Shown here: in pieces, positions 35,873-46,812 of the stretch
How the letters are laid out: the number at the start of each line of letters is the position of its first letter
Numbering within the stretch: position 1 is the first letter of the stretch
DNA from: Sphingomonas insulae
GTDB taxonomy: Bacteria > Pseudomonadota > Alphaproteobacteria > Sphingomonadales > Sphingomonadaceae
Direction of reading: 5' to 3'
NCBI RefSeq assembly: GCF_010450875.1
Contig: NZ_CP048422.1
Span: forward strand, 675,001-739,000
DNA length: 64,000 nucleotides
Translations under genes and position numbers: made by a program
Notes under the pieces: generated by a model
The model's input: the letters and a program-made list of their open reading frames with translations, nothing else
What the model was told of the DNA's origin: nothing
Databases searched by the model: none

Positions 35873-36763
35873 TTGTCCGCCAAGATCCTCATGCCGCTCG
35901 CGCTCGCGGCCGCCGCAACCTTCGCCGCACCGGCGCTCGCGCAGGACGTGCAGGGCCTGCCGCCCAGCACCGGTTCGGTGGCGAGCACGGCGGCGGAATT
36001 CGACCTCGATCGCGACTCGGTCACCATCGGTGCCGCCGGCGTCTATCTGACCGATTACGAAGGGTCGAACGACTATCGCTGGACGCCGGCACCGGCCGCG
36101 ATCGGATCGATCAAGGGCTTCAGCTTCACCCTCGCCGGCAACCGCCTCAGCGTCGACCTGATCCCCAATCAGCCCGGCCCGACGTGGGACCTGCAGGCAG
36201 GGCCGATCGGCGTCGTCAATTTCAACCGCAACAGCCTGAAGAACATCGACGATCCCCGCGTCCGCGCCCTCGGCAAGGTCGATACCGCGATCGAGCTGGG
36301 CGGCTATGTCGGCATCGGCAAGACCGGCGTCATCACCAGCCCCTATGACAAACTGTCGGTGACCGTCAGCTATCGTCACGACGTCGCCAACGCGCACGAC
36401 AGCGGTATCTGGCAGCCGAGCGTGAACTACATCACGCCGCTCAGCCCCAAGGCGGCGGTCGCGCTGTTCGGTTCGGCCGAACGGGCGGGCCGCGGCTATG
36501 CCACGACCTATTTCTCGGTTTCGCCGACGCAGACGGTCGCCAGCGGCCTGCCGACCTACAATGCCCGCGGCGGGTGGAAGAACTACACGCTCGGCGGCCT
36601 TGCCACCTATTCGATCACCGGCAACCTGCTGAAGGGGTTCAAGATCGTCGCCGGCGGCACCTATCGCCGCATGCTCAACGATTTCGCCGACAGCCCGCTG
36701 GTCAGCATCGCGGGTTCGAAGAACCAGTGGCTCGGCGCCGTCGGGCTCGCCTACACCTTCTGA
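35873..36763 (+). CDS. MipA/OmpV-family outer-membrane protein
   Basis: The 296-aa protein has a signal peptide ending near ALAQD and a beta-barrel with alternating strands and the closing Phe (AYTF). The layout FDLDRDSVTIGAAGVYLTDYEGS and VAGGTYRRMLNDFADSPLV fits the MipA/OmpV family, which links cell-wall enzymes or acts as a small porin. The start is a TTG at 35873 with GGAG eight bases upstream. Confidence 0.85.
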   Translation: MSAKILMPLALAAAATFAAPALAQDVQGLPPSTGSVASTAAEFDLDRDSVTIGAAGVYLTDYEGSNDYRWTPAPAAIGSIKGFSFTLAGNRLSVDLIPNQPGPTWDLQAGPIGVVNFNRNSLKNIDDPRVRALGKVDTAIELGGYVGIGKTGVITSPYDKLSVTVSYRHDVANAHDSGIWQPSVNYITPLSPKAAVALFGSAERAGRGYATTYFSVSPTQTVASGLPTYNARGGWKNYTLGGLATYSITGNLLKGFKIVAGGTYRRMLNDFADSPLVSIAGSKNQWLGAVGLAYTF

Positions 36764-36771
36764 TCCGTCCC

Positions 36772-36806
36772 CGATCGTTCCCCGGCAACCGGCCGGGGTA
36801 CGATCG
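36772..36806 (+). terminator. Hairpin after the MipA/OmpV gene
   Basis: CGATCGTTCCCCGG and CCGGGGTACGATCG form a 14-bp stem with one T-T mismatch and a short loop. It starts 9 bp after the stop. No long T-run follows. The remaining gap to 37047 contains nothing recognised. Confidence 0.6.
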
Positions 36807-37047
36807 AGCGGCATAGCGGACGAGGACCCGAGGGGGCACGGTCCACCCGAACGCCACCGCAAACCGCGCCGCCCGTCAGCACGCGCTCGCCCGCAAATCC
36901 GTCATCCCTGCCTCGCTTGGAGTCGTGCCGTTCCTGCAATTCAAAGGCCACGGAACCCAAGGTGAGCCAGCGGCTCGATCGTCGCCCGGGTCGGTGTCCC
37001 CGGCCCGCACCGGATCACCGCCACGGCGCGATCCGACGGCAAAGCGT

Positions 37048-37788
37048 TCAGCCGAGCAGCTTGCCCGCCGCCACCACCGGCCCGGTCGGCGCGCCCGTCG
37101 GCGACCCGCCCGCCGGCTCGATCGAGATCGCCAGCACCGTGTCCGCCGCCATCGCACCGCGCAGCGACGCCGGCACGTTCAGCACCGCGCTGGTTGCATC
37201 GGCCACTACGCCCAGCGATCGCGGCGCGTTCGTACCATGGATCGCCCACAATTCCGCCGATCGTCCCGCCGGCACGTCCACCGCGCCCGCGATCCGCACC
37301 GTCCCGCTCGTCGCGTCATAGGCGGCGGCGACCGGCGTTCCCTTGCCGGTCGGCGCCATCGCCGCGATCAGCGGGGCCGGGCCCGCCACCGCGACCGGCA
37401 CGCGCACCGGCACCGGTGCGGGCCGCATCGCCAGCATCGCGGTCACCACCAGCAACAGGCATGCCGCGATGCTCGTCGCGACCGCCAGCATCCGCCAGCG
37501 CGACCCATTGTCGTTCGCCGCCACGCCGCCGTGCATCCGGTTCAGCGACGCCTCGATCCGCGTCGCCACCGCGGCGGGTGGTGCCACCGCCGGCCAGTCC
37601 GCGAACAGCGCCGCCAGCCAGTCGCGCCATTGCTCCACGTCCGCCGCGAACGCCGGATCGCGCACCAGCCGGCGCAACGCCGCGTCGCGCGCGTCGCCCT
37701 CCAGCAGGCCCAGCGCCAGCTCGGCCGCCGTCATGTCGGGGCCGCCCATGTCGGCGCCCTCCATGTCGATATCGTCAGGTGCCGGCAT
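37048..37788 (-). CDS. RskA-type anti-sigma factor
   Basis: The 246-aa protein has an N-terminal anti-sigma region (ELALGLLEGDARDAALRRLVRDPAFAADVEQW), one membrane helix (MLAVATSIAACLLLVVTAMLAM) and a C-terminal periplasmic domain with AELWAIHGTNAPRSLGVV, which fits the SigK-regulatory RskA family. It should hold the ECF sigma factor at the inner membrane until a signal frees it. Its start overlaps the sigma gene end by 14 bp. An ATG at 37734 would be a shorter start. Confidence 0.85.
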   Translation of the reverse strand: MPAPDDIDMEGADMGGPDMTAAELALGLLEGDARDAALRRLVRDPAFAADVEQWRDWLAALFADWPAVAPPAAVATRIEASLNRMHGGVAANDNGSRWRMLAVATSIAACLLLVVTAMLAMRPAPVPVRVPVAVAGPAPLIAAMAPTGKGTPVAAAYDATSGTVRIAGAVDVPAGRSAELWAIHGTNAPRSLGVVADATSAVLNVPASLRGAMAADTVLAISIEPAGGSPTGAPTGPVVAAGKLLG

Positions 37789-38353
37789 CGAGGCACCCCC
37801 GCAACGCGAGCAACCCGCGGCGCACCCAGGATTTCATCGTGCCCAGCGGCACCGCCTGTCGCTCCGCCAATTCGGCATAGGTCAGCCCGCCGAAAAACGC
37901 GCTGCGGATCGCCCCGCGCTGGCGCTGCTCGATCGCCTCCAGGCACTGGTGTAACCGCGCGCTGGCTTCCGCGGCGAGCAGCGCATCGTCCTGCCGCAGC
38001 GTGCCGTCCGGCACCGAATCCGCCTCGTCGACCGGTGCCGCCCGGTTGCGCCCCTGGCGTCGCCGCCAGTCGATCGCGCGGTTGCGGGCGATCGTCGCCA
38101 GCCACGAAATCGGGCTCGCGCGTCCCGGCTGATACGCGCCCGCCCGGTTCCAGATCGTGATATATACGTCGTGCAGCACGTCCTCGGCGCCTTGTCTGTC
38201 GACGCAGATACGCAGGCATATCCCGAAAAGCTTCGCCGATGTCATCGTATAGACGGTGCGAAAGGCGTCGCGGTCGTCCTGACCGGTGCGAATCAACGCC
38301 TCGACCAATGCCGCCCGGGCAGAATTGAGGCTGGATTCATCGGTTTGCGGCAC
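37775..38353 (-). CDS. ECF RNA polymerase sigma factor (SigK-like)
   Basis: The 192-aa sigma factor has region 2 (FRTVYTMTSAKLFGICLRICVDRQGAEDVLHDVYITIWNRAG, with a SWLATIARNRAIDWRRR segment) and region 4 (LTYAELAERQAVPLGTMKSWVRRGLLALRGCL). It sits with the RskA-type anti-sigma gene and is divergent from the ferritin-like cluster, so it may control that cluster; the promoter it reads is not identified. Confidence 0.9.
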   Translation of the reverse strand: MPQTDESSLNSARAALVEALIRTGQDDRDAFRTVYTMTSAKLFGICLRICVDRQGAEDVLHDVYITIWNRAGAYQPGRASPISWLATIARNRAIDWRRRQGRNRAAPVDEADSVPDGTLRQDDALLAAEASARLHQCLEAIEQRQRGAIRSAFFGGLTYAELAERQAVPLGTMKSWVRRGLLALRGCLDAGT

Positions 38354-38584
38354 GATCGAAAGGCTAATCGCAGTTTACCGGCCCGGCAATACGCCGCCGC
38401 GATAATCCAGATTATTTACCTGGGTGCAGTTCAACGCCCCCAAAATCTCGCACGGCATTTTTCTTTTCGTTTCCGGCATCCTTTCCTTTTCCGGATCGTA
38501 GCTAGCGGGAGGTCGACCGTGGATCGGTCGCGTCAGGGTGGCGTGAGCGCGACGGTCGAACCAAGGTAAGGGAGGTTGCTGACC
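38354..38584. promoter_or_regulatory. Divergent control region between the ECF sigma gene and the ferritin-like cluster
   Basis: This 231-bp gap separates the minus-strand sigma gene from the plus-strand ferritin-like cluster, so it must hold both promoters. GGGAGG lies nine bases before the ATG of the first ferritin-like gene. A tract TTTTTCTTTTCG-TTTCC is AT-richer than the surroundings. I could not define a common -35/-10 pair. Confidence 0.4.
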
Positions 38585-39598
38585 ATGACCCAGACGGATC
38601 AGATTATCGAGGCGTTCGACGCCCGCGCGAGGCGGCGTGAAGAACGTCGCGGATTCTTCACGAACGTGATGGGCATGGCGGCGGTCGCCACCGCCGGTGC
38701 CGCGGCGATGTCGCTGGCGAGCGAGGCGGAAGCGCAGACGACCGGCCCGTCGGAGGTCGACGTCCTCAACTTTGCGCTCAACCTCGAATATCTCGAAGCG
38801 CAATTCTACAGCTATGCCTCGACCGGCCAGGGCCTGCCCAACAACCTGCTCACCGGCGGCGTCGGCACGCAGGGCGCCGTCCAGACCGGCACGGGTGCCG
38901 GTTCGGCGCGTCAGGTCAACTTCACCGATCCCGCGATTGCCGCCTACGCGCGGGAGATCACGCAGGACGAGATCGCCCACGTCACCTTCCTGCGCGCCGC
39001 GATCCGCGGCACCGGGACCAGCGACGCGCTGATCGCCGCCCAGCCCGCGATCAACATCTCGGGCGCCGCCGGTGGCGCCTTCGCCGCCGCCGCCGCCAGC
39101 ACGACGCCGTCACTGGCCGGCTTCGATCCCTATGCCGACGACAACAGCTTCCTGCAGGCGGCCTTCATCTTCGAGGATGTCGGCGTCACGGCCTATAAGG
39201 GTGCAGCGGGCGCGCTCATCAACAACAAGACCTATCTCGAGGCGGCGGCCGGCATCCTGGCGGTCGAGGCCTATCACGCCGCGATCGTCCGCACCGCGCT
39301 CTATGCCCGCGGCCTGACCGTGCCGGCGCTGCGCACCAATACCGAAACCATCTCGAACCTGCGCGACTCGGTCGATGGCAGCACCGATCTCGATCAGGGC
39401 GTCGCGCCGCTGACGGTGTCCGGCCAGACGGTTTCGAACATCGTGCCGCTCGACAGCAACGGCCTCGCCTTCAGCCGCACGCCGGCCCAGGTGCTGAACA
39501 TCGTCTACCTCAATCCCCGGTCGGTGACCGCGGGCGGGTTCTTCCCCAACGGCATCAACAACGGCAACACCGCGATCCGCTCCAGCGGCGCGAACTGA
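38585..39598 (+). CDS. Exported ferritin-like (Ferritin_2) protein 1, Tat-like
   Basis: The 337-aa protein has an RREERRGFF twin-arginine-like start followed by an Ala-rich h-region ending AEAQ, so it is likely exported folded. The mature part is a Ferritin_2-type four-helix domain, related to desiccation-associated PCC13-62 proteins: first-helix glutamates in LEYLEAQFY (E68, E71), E129-x-x-H132, an Asp/Glu helix in FIFEDVG, and E228-x-x-H231. These could bind a di-iron centre. A conserved C-terminal strand motif VLNIVYLN...GGFFPNGI follows. It is first of four paralogues. Confidence 0.85.
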   Translation: MTQTDQIIEAFDARARRREERRGFFTNVMGMAAVATAGAAAMSLASEAEAQTTGPSEVDVLNFALNLEYLEAQFYSYASTGQGLPNNLLTGGVGTQGAVQTGTGAGSARQVNFTDPAIAAYAREITQDEIAHVTFLRAAIRGTGTSDALIAAQPAINISGAAGGAFAAAAASTTPSLAGFDPYADDNSFLQAAFIFEDVGVTAYKGAAGALINNKTYLEAAAGILAVEAYHAAIVRTALYARGLTVPALRTNTETISNLRDSVDGSTDLDQGVAPLTVSGQTVSNIVPLDSNGLAFSRTPAQVLNIVYLNPRSVTAGGFFPNGINNGNTAIRSSGAN

Positions 39599-39612
39599 GG
39601 GGAGCGATCACC

Positions 39613-40722
39613 ATGACTCACGAAACATCGATCCTTGAGATCATCGAAAAGACGACGGCCCGTCGCCATGCGCGTCGCGCCTTCATGAAGACTGCGGTCG
39701 GCGGTGTCGCCGCCGTCGGCGGTCTGTCGCTGCTCGCCGCCTGCGGTGACGACAATGCGATGTCGGTGCCGTTCCCGACGCCGACGCCTACGCCGGCGGT
39801 CAGCACCGACGTCGCGGTGCTCAACTTCGCGCTCAACCTCGAATATCTCGAGGCGCAATTCTACAGCTATGCCGCGTTCGGCACCGGCCTGCCGGCCGCA
39901 TCGCTGACCGGCACCGGGACGCAGGGCGCGGTGGTGACCGGATCGGGTGCGGGCTTCCCGCGCGCGGTCGATTTCAGCGGCGATCCGCTGATCGGGCAAT
40001 ATGCGCGCGAAATCGCCTATGACGAAATCGCCCACGTCAACTTCCTCCGCTCCGCGCTCGGCTCGGCGGCGGTGGCGCAGCCGGCGATCAACATCTCCGG
40101 CACCGCGGACGGCGCCTTCTCGGCGGCGGCACGGGCGGCGGGCGTGATCTCCGGCGCGTCGGCGACGTTCGATCCGTATCTCAACCCGACCAACTTCCTG
40201 CTCGGCGCCTATATCTTCGAAGACGTCGGCGTCACCGCCTACAAGGGTGCATCGCCGGTCATCTCGTCGATGTATCTGGAAGCGGCGGCGGGCATCCTGG
40301 CGGCAGAGGCCTATCATGCGGGTCTGGTCCGCACGATCCTCTACTCGCGCGGCATCACCAATCGCGATCTCATCACCCAGGCGCAGCAGATCTCGAACCT
40401 GCGCGATGCCGCCGATGGCACCGCGACGGGTACGCTGGCGGGCGGCACCACGCCGACTGCGGGCAGCGCCTCGCCGGACGGCAGCACCGCCAGCACGGGC
40501 GACGACGATCAGGGCATCGGCGGCACCAACATCGGCGTGCTGACCACCGGCGTGTCGAATATCGTGCCCACCGACGTCAACGGCCTGGCCTACAGCCGGT
40601 CGACGCAACAGGTGCACAACATCGTGTATCTCAACGCGACGGGTGCCAACCGGACCAGCGGCGGCTTCTTCCCCGCCGGCACCAACAACCCGAACCCGGC
40701 CTTCACCGTCGGTCTCGGCTGA
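39613..40722 (+). CDS. Exported ferritin-like (Ferritin_2) protein 2, lipoprotein form
   Basis: The 369-aa protein has an RRHARRAFMK start (again Tat-like) but ends its signal with the lipobox LLAAC, so it should be lipid-anchored. A PTPTPTP linker leads to a ferritin-like domain with LEYLEAQFY, DEIAHVNF, FEDVGVTAYKG and EAYHAGLV, plus an inserted Gly/Thr/Ser-rich segment before the conserved end GGFFPAGTN. It follows protein 1 by 14 bp, so both are on one transcript. Confidence 0.85.
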   Translation: MTHETSILEIIEKTTARRHARRAFMKTAVGGVAAVGGLSLLAACGDDNAMSVPFPTPTPTPAVSTDVAVLNFALNLEYLEAQFYSYAAFGTGLPAASLTGTGTQGAVVTGSGAGFPRAVDFSGDPLIGQYAREIAYDEIAHVNFLRSALGSAAVAQPAINISGTADGAFSAAARAAGVISGASATFDPYLNPTNFLLGAYIFEDVGVTAYKGASPVISSMYLEAAAGILAAEAYHAGLVRTILYSRGITNRDLITQAQQISNLRDAADGTATGTLAGGTTPTAGSASPDGSTASTGDDDQGIGGTNIGVLTTGVSNIVPTDVNGLAYSRSTQQVHNIVYLNATGANRTSGGFFPAGTNNPNPAFTVGLG

Positions 40723-40769
40723 TCCTTCCCGCCCTTCGGCGCGTCACCCTCCTGGCGCGCCGACGATCG

Positions 40770-40811
40770 ATCCTCCCTCGATGCCCTCACCGGCGCCGGG
40801 GGAGGATTTTT
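40770..40811 (+). terminator. Rho-independent terminator after ferritin-like pair 1
   Basis: ATCCTCCC pairs with GGGAGGAT and is followed directly by TTTTT. It ends the transcript of the first two ferritin-like genes. The T-run continues into CGTTGGCG, a tail also seen after the terminator of the second pair. Confidence 0.75.
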
Positions 40812-40951
40812 CGTTGGCGGTTCCCCCGCTTGCATCGTCCGGTCGGCGGATTTCCGGTACAGCCGGGGTTGACGCATGCGGCCGGATGCGGAACGGCAGG
40901 GCCATCCTGGGCGGCCCGCCAGCCGCCCGCGCGATGGGGAGAACCCGAGTA

Positions 40952-42085
40952 ATGACCGCCCGTACCGATATCGACAGCGCCACCCTGACCGCAGCGCTCG
41001 ACGCGCGCGTCGCGCGCCGCGAACACCGCCGCGAATTCTTCAAGACCGCGATCGGCGCGATGGCGGTCACCGCCGCCGGCGCCTCGACGCTGACGCTGGC
41101 CGACCGGGCAGGGGCGCAGACGGCGACGCCCACCCCCACCGCGACGCCCACCCCCACCTATACCGATCCAGACATCCTCAACTTCGCGCTCAACCTCGAA
41201 TATCTCGAGGCGCAATATTACGCCTACGCCACCACCGGCGCCGGGTTGCCCGCCAATCTGCTGACCGGCACCGGCACGCCGGGCGCGGTGCGCGGCGGTC
41301 AGCAGGTGCCGTTCAGCGACCCGGTGATCGCGCGCTACGCCCGCGAAATCGCCGCCGACGAACTCGCCCACGTCGCCTATCTGCGCAACGCGCTCGGCAG
41401 CACCGTCGCGGTGGCGCAGCCGGTCATCGATATCTCGGTCGGCCCGAACAGTGCGTTTTCCGCCGCCGCGGTCGCCGCCAAGCTCATCAGCGCCGGCCAG
41501 ACCTTCAATCCCTATCTCAACGACGAAACGTTCCTGCTCGGCGCGTTCATCTTCGAGGATGTCGGGGTCACCGCCTACAAGGGCGCGGCACCGTTGCTCA
41601 CCAAGACCTATCTCGAGGCGGCGGCCGGCATCCTGGCGGTCGAGGCGTATCACGCCGCGACGATCCGCACCGAATTGTACCGCAAGGGCATCGTCACCGG
41701 ATCGTCGCTGATCGCGCAGGTCCAGGGCATTTCCGATGCCCGCGACAGCCTGGACGGCGGTACCGAGATCGACCAGGGCATCACGCCGGGCACCAGCGTC
41801 GCGCCGGGCCAGGTGTCGCCGACCCCGACGCCCACCGCGACGGCGACCGCGACGCCCACGCCGACGCCCACCCCCACCCCGACCGCGACGCCCACCGCGA
41901 CGCCGACGCCGGCACCGACGTTCCCGGTGTCGAACATCATGCCGACCGACGCGTTCGGCATCGCCTACAGCCGCAGCCCCAACCAGGTGCTCAACATCGT
42001 CTACCTGAACGCCGCGGCGACCAGCGCGGGCGGGTTCTTCCCGTCCGGCCTCAACGGCACGATCAAGGCGGCCACCGTCTCCTGA
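40952..42085 (+). CDS. Exported ferritin-like (Ferritin_2) protein 3, Tat-like with long Pro/Thr linkers
   Basis: The 377-aa protein has RREHRREFFK followed by an Ala-rich region ending GAQTATP, like protein 1. The ferritin-like core contains LEYLEAQYY, DELAHVAYLR, FEDVGVTAYKG and EAYHAATIRTELY. A PTPTATPTPT stretch precedes the core and a long PTPT/AT repeat lies before the C-terminal motif. It begins a second transcript 140 bp after a terminator. GGGGAG lies ten bases before the ATG; another in-frame ATG is at 40934. Confidence 0.85.
   Translation: MTARTDIDSATLTAALDARVARREHRREFFKTAIGAMAVTAAGASTLTLADRAGAQTATPTPTATPTPTYTDPDILNFALNLEYLEAQYYAYATTGAGLPANLLTGTGTPGAVRGGQQVPFSDPVIARYAREIAADELAHVAYLRNALGSTVAVAQPVIDISVGPNSAFSAAAVAAKLISAGQTFNPYLNDETFLLGAFIFEDVGVTAYKGAAPLLTKTYLEAAAGILAVEAYHAATIRTELYRKGIVTGSSLIAQVQGISDARDSLDGGTEIDQGITPGTSVAPGQVSPTPTPTATATATPTPTPTPTPTATPTATPTPAPTFPVSNIMPTDAFGIAYSRSPNQVLNIVYLNAAATSAGGFFPSGLNGTIKAATVS
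41819..41920 (+). repeat. In-frame Pro-Thr-Ala microsatellite-like tract inside ferritin-like gene 3
   Basis: Units such as CCGACGCCC and ACCGCGACG are reiterated and encode alternating Pro-Thr and Ala-Thr. As the units are multiples of three or six bases, copy-number change would alter linker length but not the frame. Confidence 0.75.
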
Positions 42086-42136
42086 TCCGTTCCTGATCCG
42101 CCCGCGACCTTCAAAGCATCCAGGGGATTGATCCCG

Positions 42137-43135
42137 ATGACCGAACTTCCGACCAATTCCGGCCAGACCGACACCGTGCTCGACGCCATCGCCGCCCGCC
42201 GTGCCGAACGCCGCAACTTCCTGCGCTATGCCGGCGGTGCCGCCGCCTCGGCCGGCGGCTTGGCGCTGCTCGCCGCCTGCGGCAACGACGGCGACAACCC
42301 GACGCCGACGCCGTCGCCCACCGCGTCGGCGACCCCGATCGCCGCCGATGCCGACATCCTCAATTTCGCGCTCAACCTCGAATATCTCGAAGCGCAATTC
42401 TATTGCTGGGCGGCGTTCGGCACGGCGTTGCCGGCCGGCCTGACGACCGGCGTCGGCACCGTCGGCACGGTGACGGGCGGCGCGGCGGTGCCGTTCGCCG
42501 ATCCGATCGTCGCGCAATACGCGCGCGAAATCGCGCTCGACGAGGTGCAGCACGTCACCTTCCTCAAGGCGACGCTTGGCGGCTCGGCGGTCGCCATGCC
42601 CGCGATCAATATCGCCGGCGATGCCACCGGTGCCTTCACCGCCGCCGCGCGTGCCGCCGGCGTCGTCGGCGCCAGCGGCGTGTTCAATCCCTATGCCGAC
42701 GACGTCAGCTTCCTGCTCGGCGCCTATCTGTTCGAGGATGTCGGCGTCTCCGCCTACAAGGGCGCCTCGCCGCTGATCGGCAACAAGACCTTTATCGAGG
42801 CGGCGGCCGGCATCCTCGCCACCGAAAGCTATCACGCCGGCCTCATCCGCTCGGTGCTGTACCGCAAGGGCATCGACGCCGCGTCGATCTTCACCAATGC
42901 CCGCCTGATCTCCGATGCGCGCGACAGCCTCGATGGCACCAGCGACATCGACCAGGGCATCGGTGATGCGACCACCGCCAACATCGTGCCGACCGACACC
43001 AACGGCCTCGCCTACAGCCGGTCGTCCGGACAGGTGCTCAACATCGTCTACCTCAACAAGGCCGCGGTCGCATCGGGCGGGTTCTTCCCGTCGGGCATCA
43101 ACGGCAACATCCGGACGTCCGCCGCCAGCGGTTGA
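42137..43135 (+). CDS. Exported ferritin-like (Ferritin_2) protein 4, lipoprotein form
   Basis: The 332-aa protein has RRAERRNFLR and a lipobox LLAAC, like protein 2, then a PTPTPSPT linker. The ferritin-like core has LEYLEAQFY, DEVQHVTFLK, FEDVGVSAYKG and ESYHAGLIRSVLY and the conserved end VLNIVYLN...GGFFPSGINGNI. It is the second gene of the second pair, 51 bp after protein 3. AGGGG lies ten bases before the ATG at 42137; a TTG at 42128 is less likely. Confidence 0.85.
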   Translation: MTELPTNSGQTDTVLDAIAARRAERRNFLRYAGGAAASAGGLALLAACGNDGDNPTPTPSPTASATPIAADADILNFALNLEYLEAQFYCWAAFGTALPAGLTTGVGTVGTVTGGAAVPFADPIVAQYAREIALDEVQHVTFLKATLGGSAVAMPAINIAGDATGAFTAAARAAGVVGASGVFNPYADDVSFLLGAYLFEDVGVSAYKGASPLIGNKTFIEAAAGILATESYHAGLIRSVLYRKGIDAASIFTNARLISDARDSLDGTSDIDQGIGDATTANIVPTDTNGLAYSRSSGQVLNIVYLNKAAVASGGFFPSGINGNIRTSAASG

Positions 43136-45322
<2,187 letters not shown>

Positions 45323-45340
45323 ATGTCCGCCATCCCAGCC

Positions 45341-45410
45341 GAGATGGCACCGTTTCGGTGCGGTCTCAGCTAGTCGCTAGGCGCGCGATTGGTCATTGAA
45401 CCGATCGCGC
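45341..45410 (+). promoter_or_regulatory. Two hairpins between thiC and the membrane-protein cassette
   Basis: The first hairpin pairs GCACCG with CGGTGC (loop TTT) inside GAGA/TCTC, at 45341-45367. The second pairs GCGCGATTGGT with ACCGATCGCGC (one G-T wobble, six-base loop), at 45383-45410, 17 bp before the next ATG. They may be a thiC terminator and an operator, or structured leader RNA. No T-run follows either. Confidence 0.5.
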
Positions 45411-45427
45411 AGTCTGGCGGAGCGACG

Positions 45428-45922
45428 ATGGCGGTTGGCAGGTTTGGCTGGAAACACGTCGCAACGTTGGTTGGCGTCGTCGTGGCCGTGCAGGTTGGTA
45501 TCGTCGCCGGGGTGAAGTGGTTCATTCCCGATGCTGCAGCGCAGGGCCAGTTCGGGGATACGTTCGGGGCGACTAATTCACTGTTCTCGGGCCTGGCTTT
45601 GGCGGGCTTGATCTGCACGCTCATCCTTCAGCAGAGACAGATGAAGGTACAGGGCATCGATTCGGAACGTATTCGGGTTGAGGCCGCATCTGCGCTGATG
45701 ATCCAGCAGCGGTCCAATCACCTCAACGCACTCACGTTCCTGATGCGTCATTACGACGATCGGCTCGCGAGGCTGACAAGCGACAGGTCGAGTGGCCCTG
45801 CCGCCGCGGACGTGCTCAGGGAGCGTGACGCGCTCTCCGCGCAGCGTTTGCAACTCGAACGCATCGTCGCCGGCCTGCACGAAACAGTAGTTTCAGGCTT
45901 GGGAGACCAGCATGTACGGTAA
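45428..45922 (+). CDS. Two-helix membrane protein of a putative accessory cassette
   Basis: The 164-aa protein has a first helix (HVATLVGVVVAVQVGIVAGV) and a second helix beginning at FGATNSLFSGLALAGLICTLIL, followed by a long polar helix likely to form a coiled coil (QQRQMKVQGIDSERIRVEAASALMIQQ, LRERDALSAQRLQLERIV). The segment FGDTFGATNSLFSGLALAG is reminiscent of membrane proteins annotated as phage abortive infection-like. GGAG five bases before the ATG supports the start. The downstream Dcd-like gene overlaps by 11 bp. Confidence 0.65.
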   Translation: MAVGRFGWKHVATLVGVVVAVQVGIVAGVKWFIPDAAAQGQFGDTFGATNSLFSGLALAGLICTLILQQRQMKVQGIDSERIRVEAASALMIQQRSNHLNALTFLMRHYDDRLARLTSDRSSGPAAADVLRERDALSAQRLQLERIVAGLHETVVSGLGDQHVR

Positions 45923-46475
45923 CGTCCTCACCAATCGCCAGATCAGTCGACTGCAAGCCGATCGGCTGTTGCAGATCAGGCCATTCTCGTCGGACGCGCT
46001 GAAAGAGGCGGCCTATACGCTCAATCCCGGTCGAATATTGCGCATGAATGCAGGTGGCCGCTGGAGCGTCGTGCATTCCTTGCTCGAAGACGGGCCGATG
46101 TTCCGACTTGCCGCACATGAATACGTCATCGTTGAACCATCCCAGAGCGTGATCATCGGCGTCGAAGGTATTATCGGTGCCTTCATCCAGACGTCTACGA
46201 ACGTCGAAGAGGGGTTGCTGGTCGTCGCAGGGCAAATCGATAGCAAATACGGCACCCGGGGGGAGGCGTTGCGCTTCGGCGTAAAAAATCTTTTTGATCG
46301 GCCCAATACGATTTCTCTGAAAACTCGTCTCGTTCACCTTCAGCTGATCGACCTGCGCGGCAGCACATCTGACCCTGTGACGCTGACGCAGCAACAGGAG
46401 AAGGTCTGGGATGCTCGCCGTGACAAAAGGCACGAGCGGGACGATTCCGATGGACCGTTGCCACCCGAAGCTTGA
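45912..46475 (+). CDS. dCTP-deaminase/dUTPase-fold protein of the same cassette
   Basis: The 187-aa protein begins LTNRQISRLQADRLLQIRPFSSDALKEAAYTLNPGRIL, then AHEYVIVEPSQSVIIGVEGIIGAFIQTST, EEGLLVVAGQIDSKYG and KNLFDRPNTISLKTRLVHLQLIDL. This is the trimeric Dcd/dUTPase beta pattern. The conserved catalytic Arg/Ser and Glu region of true dCTP deaminases is not evident at the usual places, so activity is uncertain. It overlaps the membrane-protein gene by 11 bp and the base composition is less GC-rich than the surroundings, suggesting horizontal gain. Confidence 0.6.
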   Translation: MYGNVLTNRQISRLQADRLLQIRPFSSDALKEAAYTLNPGRILRMNAGGRWSVVHSLLEDGPMFRLAAHEYVIVEPSQSVIIGVEGIIGAFIQTSTNVEEGLLVVAGQIDSKYGTRGEALRFGVKNLFDRPNTISLKTRLVHLQLIDLRGSTSDPVTLTQQQEKVWDARRDKRHERDDSDGPLPPEA

Positions 46476-46812
46476 CGATAGCTACAATATGGCCCGTCGG
46501 TGGTACCAACGCTTCATGAGAAACGGCAGGCTGCTGTACCTCTACGGCGTGTCCCTCAGGCCCGACACCCGTCAATAGGCACGTCCAGCACTCGCGCATC
46601 ACGCATGCGGCGCAAGGCGATACATCAATCGATGCCCACGCGTGATTCGTCGTGATAACCAGCCCGACAGGTGGTGGGCGGCCTGGGGTCGGCGTCAACC
46701 TCGTCGATCATCGCCTCCCGGTTTTCAGGCACTCGGGAATAGCGGACTGCATGCACGTGCAGGACATGGACCATAACCTTGCCCGATGTCACCACACCGC
46801 TACTCTCACCCC
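46476..46812. other. Gene-poor stretch after the Dcd-like cassette
   Basis: This 337-bp stretch has no recognised gene. A 42-codon ORF (46450-46578, overlapping the Dcd-like end, product beginning MDRCHPKLDDSYNMARRWYQ) is possible but unsupported. I see no tRNA-derived attachment site or clear hairpin. Confidence 0.4.
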
